Below are positions 60,701 to 64,000 of a DNA stretch of 64,000 nt, piece after piece. This stretch comes from Apoderus coryli. Lineage: Eukaryota > Arthropoda > Insecta > Coleoptera > Attelabidae. Made by a program: the position numbers and the translations under genes. The notes below the pieces were generated by a model. That model saw only the letters and a program-made list of their open reading frames with translations, had not been told where the DNA came from and made no database searches. The stretch is taken from positions 4,526,001 to 4,590,000 of the forward strand of contig OU452208.1 in NCBI GenBank assembly GCA_911728435.2, in the 5' to 3' direction. Each line of letters starts with the position of its first letter. The first letter of the stretch is position 1.

Positions 60701-62530
60701 ACTTCTTTGGCCGCATGAGAGTGATTTTTCAAGGACACAATTTATAAAATTTTCGCCCCGCAAAAGAGATGAAGCATACAACAAATATGAGGGAGAGAGA
60801 GACAGAGATATTTGTGGTGTATGCGACACACTATATCCTATACCATACACAGTCGAAATAGGGCGTTTATAAACGTGACAAAAACAAGACCAAAAAAGTA
60901 AACAAATATTTTGAAAATGTTGAAAGACAGAAGTTTAATTCTCTCCAGAGGAAATGTGCGTCACTTATCAATTATGTTTTAAATATTTATTAAAAAAAAA
61001 AAAACAAGCATAACTGAGAGCGTGAGTTTATTTTATCTAATAACGCTCATTTTATGATTTTTACTTTCTATGGTTCATGAAAAACTTCAATAACCTGTAT
61101 TTCAAACATGAGAGGGGTCTAAAATATCTGTTTACGATTTAGAACTTTCGTAATAATTTGATACACTCAAATAGAAATCAATGTATGTGTGGTATGTTAC
61201 TAATTTAACTGTGTGTTTAGAATAAAACTGATATTTAATTCATAATTTCGTAAAGTGGTAAAACAGTCTTAATAATTTTGATTCAATAACAGAGTGGAAA
61301 AAGTTCATTAAAACTATTTACAGAAACTGTCTTAGTAAAAGAATATCTTTCTTTATAGATCTAGAGAAAAGACATTTCCGAATCACATAAAAATGTGGTT
61401 TAGGCATGTTGGGATTTAGGCTTTTAAGGTTTCTTTTTAGGATTTAGTTTCCAGGACAATATTTCACTCTATGACCTGGACCAGGTAGTCAGCGGACGTT
61501 TGGTAACCAGTATAATTTTTTGTTCAAAATGTATCGGAGATCTTGTGGATTGTCCATACCGGTTATCAAATTTAAATTTTATATCAGCGGGAAGTTACAA
61601 TACGCGAAACAATATTTCATGTAAATCGATACAATACAAACTTTTGTTCCAATTCACCATTATAAAATATATTCGGGCATCTTATAATACGTATTTTCCC
61701 GCTATATTTTGTATGGCACGCTATCATATTCAAGGCAAAGCTTTGACTGTTTCGCAGTGAAGCTGAGGTTTTTACAAAATGGAAAATTTATTGATTATTT
61801 TATCAGAGTGGTGGTTTTTTAATTAATCAATTACATTTATGTGTTTCTTATTAATTATGTAATTTTGATAATTTTGTTATTATTATTTATAATGCTATAA
61901 ATTTTTGAATGACCTAATATATACGTCATATACATGTGCTCTGATGTATTATTTTTTTTATTTATATAAATGAATTACGGCTTTTAACAATTTAATGATA
62001 GTTTTGTATTACGAGGCATGTTTTTTAAGTAAGTACCGTTTTGGAATTAAAAAAAGACGTGCAAAGATATCGCAATAATTTTATTTTTATAATTTTATGA
62101 GGAGGGTATTCAAAAACTGGTGCCACGTTATGACAAGTGCCTCAATATTCACGGAAATTATGTAGAAAAGTAGATTAAGGTACAGGCTTTCATGTAAAAA
62201 TAAAATTATTGCGATATCTTTGCACGTCTTTTTTTAATTCCAAAACGGTACTTACTTAAAAAACATGCCTCGTATTTGTTAAACTTGAAATTTGAGGTTA
62301 AAATGATTATATCGCAGAACGCTTTGGCAGTTCCCACAGTTTCTGTAAATACCTTGGATTAGTTTTCATTTGTTCAACCGTATAATACTTACTGCACTAT
62401 TGTAACTCTAAAATAAGCATTATTATTTCAGGAATCTGGAAACAGTAACGCTCAACGTTCCCAATCTTCCAACCAAGCGAAAGCCGGCGCTAAACAACCC
62501 TACCAAGGATCGTACTGGAATCAAAACTAA
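39749..62530 (+). CDS. lig: Protein lingerer (UBAP2/UBAP2L family), complete, 17 coding exons
   Basis: UBA-domain, RGG-rich RNA-binding protein; fly lingerer works with FMR1/Rasputin/Caprin in translation control, growth and mating behaviour, and UBAP2L nucleates stress granules. Exons: 39749-39824, 39886-40061, 44486-44687, 44750-45085, 45588-45707, 47082-47425, 47688-47891, 49465-49800, 50931-51200, 52367-52616, 53200-53427, 53767-53921, 54283-54567, 54786-55037, 56396-56578, 60255-60284, 62432-62530: 3546 nt, 1181 residues, phase kept throughout. In order: UBA (about residues 44-83), basic VKKKKNR stretch, RGG/Gly-rich block (152-263), [10 protein letters not shown], Gln/Ala-rich block, [16 protein letters not shown] and [12 protein letters not shown] (UBAP2 family motif, ~484-520), long Ser/Thr/Asn/Gln-rich part, [40 protein letters not shown], and end [10 protein letters not shown]. 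Start: first ATG after the acceptor at 39689, with an in-frame TAG just before. Some exons may be alternative. Confidence 0.97.
39886..40061 (+). CDS. lig: lingerer exon with UBA domain
   Basis: Codes [20 protein letters not shown] then [18 protein letters not shown], a three-helix ubiquitin-associated domain with the usual 'C/A-L-x-D/E-x-D-x-D-V-x-x-A-I' pattern. Preceded by a 61-base intron and followed by the largest intron of the gene (4.4 kb). Confidence 0.93.
40600..41110 (-). mobile_element. Old R1-type LINE fragment (third copy of the 14360-15080 family)
   Basis: Follows 14400-14840 with many small changes: CATCTTTTTGAGGTGGTA[T/C]T, AAAAAGGCCTGTAAT and TTCATATGG are shared. No frame is left. 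Lies in the first large lingerer intron. Confidence 0.7.
41122..41248 (+). ncRNA. H/ACA snoRNA-like element, copy 1 (lingerer intron)
   Basis: About 127 bases shared with 50568-50694 and 51266-51391, same strand as lingerer. Order: hairpin 1 closed by GCAC/GTGC-type pairing (here GCAC with GTGC at GGTGCTAAAT), hinge AAATAAAAAA, hairpin 2 around CTTACGAAATACTAAG, and ACA at 41245-41247. This is the H/ACA snoRNA plan; the likeness between copies stops at the predicted RNA ends. The most diverged copy. Target unknown. Confidence 0.55.
41250..42980. other. lingerer intron 2, unassigned stretch
   Basis: AT-rich; contains TGTTTTCGAGCCTACGCACT near 41500, a phrase like those flanking other insect repeats, but no open frame or terminal repeat I can support. 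Confidence 0.4.
42980..43470 (-). pseudogene. Possible hAT/KIAA1586-like transposase relic, minus strand
   Basis: Minus frames: [20 protein letters not shown], then [20 protein letters not shown], then after a shift [20 protein letters not shown]. The first two resemble the 'F...V...W..YP.L..H' and 'FL.DIL.EL..LS' blocks of hAT-type BED/TTF transposases domesticated in genes such as KIAA1586. A stop and a frameshift separate them. Identity is a guess from motif feel. A 58-codon plus-strand frame at 43480-43656 adjoins it and is not recognised. Confidence 0.35.
43660..44480. other. lingerer intron 2, end part
   Basis: No supported feature. The 120-codon plus frame at 44041-44403 has no domain and no splice context. 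Confidence 0.4.
44750..45085 (+). CDS. lig: lingerer exon with RGG/Gly-rich region
   Basis: About 45 glycines in the first 90 codons, with [20 protein letters not shown] runs, then [20 protein letters not shown] and the [10 protein letters not shown] repeat. RGG stretches bind RNA and are arginine-methylated. The GC-rich GGT/GGC run explains long open frames on the other strand, which are not genes. Confidence 0.93.
45365..45514 (+). ncRNA. C/D snoRNA-like RNA, lingerer intron copy 1
   Basis: C box ATGATGA 45372-45378, D' CTGA 16 nt on, central hairpin TGCTGTAA-GTTT-TTATAGCA, C'-like TAGATGAT, D box CTGA 45505-45508. Ends pair AATAAA/TTTATT. The D box is 79 nt from the end of the intron. Most diverged of the four copies, but it keeps all boxes, and its hairpin stem changes on both sides relative to copy 2. 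Confidence 0.65.
46794..46956 (+). ncRNA. C/D snoRNA-like RNA, lingerer intron copy 2
   Basis: C box ATGATGA 46810-46816, then AACGATGACGAAT and D' CTGA, central hairpin AACTGTAA-GTTTT-TTATAGTT, C'-like GTAGATGATT, D box CTGA 46938-46941. Ends pair TATTAA/TTAATA and, further out, CACTTT/AAAGTG. The D box is 140 nt from the 3' splice site. Confidence 0.7.
47478..47612 (+). ncRNA. C/D snoRNA-like RNA, lingerer intron copy 3
   Basis: C box ATGATGA 47481-47487, same AACGATGACGAAT then CTGT (D' changed by one base), central hairpin AAACTACAA/TTATGGTTT, C'-like GTGGATGATT, D box CTGA 47605-47608. The intron is only 262 bases and is mostly this element. The D box is 79 nt from the 3' splice site, the same as copy 1. 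Terminal pairing is weak. Confidence 0.68.
47936..48084 (+). ncRNA. C/D snoRNA-like RNA, lingerer intron copy 4
   Basis: Perfect 9-bp terminal stem GTTGTTAAA (47936-47944) with TTTAACAAC (48076-48084) directly next to C box ATGATGA (47945-47951) and D box CTGA (48072-48075): the textbook box C/D kink-turn layout. D' CTGA follows AACGATGACGAAT; C'-like GTAGATGATA. A mariner landed ~214 bases downstream in the same intron. Confidence 0.75.
48298..49354 (+). mobile_element. Broken mariner transposon with both terminal repeats
   Basis: Ends TGAGGGTTGCTATTTATGTA (left) and its near reverse complement at 49330-49354, each next to TA. The transposase starts at ~48413 and shows [47 protein letters not shown] (first catalytic D is E here), HHENAISSH (second D is also E) and [13 protein letters not shown] (third D kept), with at least two frameshifts and an internal deletion. 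Dead copy. The insertion is in the lingerer intron before the UBAP2-motif exon. Confidence 0.88.
49465..49800 (+). CDS. lig: lingerer exon with the UBAP2-family motif
   Basis: Starts [20 protein letters not shown] then [12 protein letters not shown], the best-kept stretch outside the UBA domain in UBAP2/UBAP2L proteins. The intron before it carries the broken mariner. Confidence 0.93.
50568..50694 (+). ncRNA. H/ACA snoRNA-like element, copy 2 (lingerer intron)
   Basis: Hairpin 1: GCAC/GTGC, GAATAT/ATATTC and TTAAAT/GTTTAA pairings. Hinge AAATAA fits ANANNA. Hairpin 2: lower stem AATCTCT with GGGGAATT, internal pocket (ATTTGC facing ACTAGC), upper stem CACGATTA/TAAGTGTG. ACA at 50691-50693 with about 14-16 bases between the upper stem and ACA, as in real H/ACA guides. 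Nearly identical to copy 3. Confidence 0.62.
51266..51391 (+). ncRNA. H/ACA snoRNA-like element, copy 3 (lingerer intron)
   Basis: Differs from copy 2 at only a few bases; the change from CACGATTA to CACGCTTA makes the upper stem pair fully with TAAGTGTG. ACA at 51389-51391. The flanks of copies 2 and 3 are unrelated, so only the RNA-sized unit was copied. Confidence 0.62.
51470..52160 (-). mobile_element. CR1-like LINE relic, minus strand
   Basis: Minus frames give [14 protein letters not shown] (like RT first-Asp motif V.YLDF.KAF) at ~52000, and at 51780-51640 [37 protein letters not shown], matching the CR1 'LE.VQRR.T....L.Y..RL..L.L...R.RGDLI..YK' block. Frame breaks and a deletion. In a lingerer intron, directly after H/ACA-like copy 3. 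Confidence 0.6.
52991..53060 (+). ncRNA. Weak box C/D snoRNA candidate in a lingerer intron
   Basis: AATAAT (52991-52996) can pair with ATTATT (53055-53060); inside are CTGATGA (53001-53007; C box but with C instead of A/G first) and CTGA directly before the right stem half (53051-53054). The spacing of stem and C box is not ideal, and nothing repeats it in the window. Confidence 0.25.
55470..56195. mobile_element. Unclassified GC-rich-ended insertion in a lingerer intron
   Basis: A GC-rich patch (55478-55600) in very AT-rich DNA: CCGCTGTATAG ... CTATACAGCG hairpin, AGCGAAGCGAGCGAGGGCAG, GGCGGCTTCACCGCC. A second patch at 56135-56190 has TTACCGCCCGCATATGCGGG (palindrome). TTTTTCGCCTGCC at 55597-55610 faces GGCAGGCGAAAAAA at 56176-56190, so these may be inner or outer inverted ends of a ~600-bp element. 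No coding frame. Confidence 0.45.
56859..58211 (-). mobile_element. LINE fragment with long open RT frame (382 codons), minus strand
   Basis: Reads [20 protein letters not shown] (first Asp), [53 protein letters not shown] (catalytic DD), [54 protein letters not shown] and on to a stop at 57063. The 3' UTR (CTTTATTGTCTAACAGGTT, CCCAATTACAAGACAAT) ends near 56859 and is shared with 8098. No break in 1149 bases, so this is a young insertion, 5'-truncated within the RT. In a lingerer intron, antisense to the gene. Confidence 0.9.
58215..59140. other. lingerer intron, unassigned
   Basis: No frame with a domain. TAAAGACCTTTATTATTATT at ~58553 looks like a LINE tail junction but nothing coding is next to it. 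Confidence 0.4.
59150..59745 (+). mobile_element. LINE relic, RT palm end and 3' tail, plus strand
   Basis: Plus frames give NQQLQKL and [20 protein letters not shown] (the stretch after FADD in RT), then [20 protein letters not shown]. The tail TAAAGACTTTATTATTATTA closes it near 59740. Some stops. In the lingerer intron before the microexon. Confidence 0.65.
60255..60284 (+). CDS. lig: lingerer microexon, 10 codons
   Basis: Between a TTGCTTGTAG acceptor and a GTAAGT donor; reads [10 protein letters not shown] in phase with both neighbours (exon ending LHQ at 56578, exon starting ESGNSN at 62432). 30 bases, so skipping it keeps the frame; likely alternative. Confidence 0.8.
60290..62000. 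other. lingerer last intron, first part
   Basis: AT-rich, no supported feature. The 86-codon plus frame at 61500-61760 has no recognisable domain. Confidence 0.4.
62012..62272. mobile_element. Fold-back MITE made from one end of a mariner
   Basis: Arms CGAGGCATGTTTTTTAAGTA (62012 on) and the reverse complement ending at 62272, ~78 bp each, nearly perfect, flanked by TA on both sides. Between the arms, plus frame [18 protein letters not shown] followed by a stop is a mariner transposase C-terminus. So it is a 3' mariner end with the end copied inverted on the left. Confidence 0.88.
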
Positions 62531-64000
62531 AATGAGTGTAAAAAAACAAATTCCGCCAAAAATGTTTAAACACCCCCACTATTTCTGTGACCAACTCTCA
62601 TGACTTCGCCTTTCCATTATTATTATTATTATTTATTTTTTATTGCAGTTAGTGTTTTCTTATTTTGTTTCTAGTTGACTAACCTAGCAACTTTCATAAT
62701 CATAATAATTAATAGTTTAGAATAATTATTATTTTATATTTTTGAGACAGTAAATTATTTTATATACTGTTTTAACACAAACAATAAATGTAATTATTAT
62801 TATATTAATTTAAAAAAAAAGGAATAAATGAAATGCTAAGTAGTAAAAATGATAATGACCTACGTGACTATTTTCTTTAATGTATTTTAAAATTGGATTT
62901 ATATTTTTTTTATATTATTCCGATTTGTGGGAGTTTTTTTTATTTGTGCTCATTTTTATATTTTTTTTGATATTGGTTGGGTTAAAATTTATACCGTTTA
63001 ATTACTACTTTTTTATTATTTTTATAATTTGTATTATATATTTTTTTATTTAAGTTAAGAAATGGTAGTTATCAATTATTATTTCGATGATATACTGTGT
63101 GATATATTATTGCTAAGAATTACGGAATTTTCTTAATTAATCTGTGTTTATATAAATATATTATATAATATAAATTTCTAAACATTTATTGTATGAACTT
63201 ATTGCAGTTTTATAATAATTGTTCATTTAATGAGGAAAAATATTCCCATTATAGGATGTTGGTATTATAAGACGTGGAAAATTAAGCGCAAATTTATATA
63301 TATATATATATAAAAAAAAGAAAATTTGCAAAACTCTGAATTACCTAGGCAAATACTAAAAACAAATCCAAGCACTTTAAAATGCCAGAAATCTCATTAG
63401 AGCGCAATTTAAATGTTAATGGGGATAATTCCTCCGAATAAACGAGAATTATTTGATTCACTCAGTCATTTCCCTACATATTCACTCCTTTGTTTCGTTG
63501 AACACATTCGCATTTTTTGTTGTTGATATTTTTAAAAGAAACGTCTAATTGTGCAACCGAAATGATCGCGAGAATTCCGTTAATGCGCTGCTCATCTAAA
63601 ATTTGATAGAGCAGAATATTTAACATAATTTGCCGTGTAGGCTAGTCATTGTTCCGATACATTTCCAATGGTTTAAGATAGTGCTAAATAAGCTGCATTT
63701 ATAACTGTTCTCGAATATTAAAGGAGATGATTTACTACCTTCTAGATTTTAAAAAACTATGGAATACAAGTCGCAAAGACAATACGCATAAGAAAAATGT
63801 CTCCTCCCTCTGAGCTGAATTATATCGAGTGAGATGCCCATTCTTCCGATGATGATGATGGGTAGGACACTTCCAATTTACTTCTAAAGCAGTTTCTGTG
63901 AGTGCTGGTAATTTGCACTGAGATTGGAATGTTATCCGTTGTTATACTGGCCCAGGATGTGTATGGAATTCGTATATAAAAAAAAAAACAGTTCTGTGAT
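62531..64000 (+). other. lingerer 3' UTR and downstream
   Basis: AT-rich, with AATAAA near 62782 and 62823 as first poly(A) candidates and an AT microsatellite at 63297-63312. No gene seen up to the window end. Confidence 0.5.

Overview
This 64 kb window is nuclear DNA from an insect. Reasons: five intron-bearing genes with metazoan GT-AG introns and insect-type orthologues, strong AT richness, Jockey/R1/CR1-type LINE debris, mariner elements, and TATCGATA (DRE-type) promoter boxes. A beetle or similar insect is plausible, but the sequence does not settle the order.

The genes alternate in strand. (1) 2194-30592, +: the last 20 coding exons of a giant ubiquitin hydrolase, the USP34/puffyeye orthologue. 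It enters the window inside its catalytic domain, and its introns are packed with dead LINE pieces, a 2.8 kb minisatellite and fold-back elements. (2) 30969-31172, -: a cytochrome c oxidase subunit 8, tail to tail with USP34. (3) 32354-35537, +: a REEP5/6-type ER-shaping protein in four exons. (4) 36097-36987, -: mitochondrial ribosomal protein S16 in two exons, tail to tail with REEP, with three DRE boxes upstream of its start. (5) 39749-62530, +: lingerer (UBAP2/UBAP2L family), 17 coding exons, complete, with UBA domain, RGG stretch, the conserved UBAP2 motif and a 30-base microexon. All exon junctions of the five genes keep phase.

The most interesting content is in lingerer introns. Four consecutive introns (after coding exons 5, 6, 7 and 8 minus one, i.e. 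introns 4-5, 5-6, 6-7 and 7-8 by exon number plus the RGG exon count given in the entries) each carry one copy of a ~130-150 nt RNA-like element with C box, D' box, C' box, D box, terminal pairing and a central hairpin kept by paired changes. Two copies sit exactly 79 nt from the 3' splice site. Three other places in lingerer introns carry a ~127 nt element that folds as hairpin - hinge - hairpin - ACA, all in host orientation. Both look like snoRNA-class genes, which would make lingerer a multi-copy snoRNA host.

The rest is mobile-element sediment: at least a dozen non-LTR retrotransposon fragments (several families, both strands, one with a 382-codon open reverse transcriptase frame at 57063-58211), a broken mariner with both ends (48298-49354), a fold-back made from one end of another mariner (62012-62272), a long palindrome at 19851-20342, and a perfect 108-bp inverted repeat inside a LINE at 21263-21548. 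No virus, CRISPR, tRNA or rRNA gene was seen.
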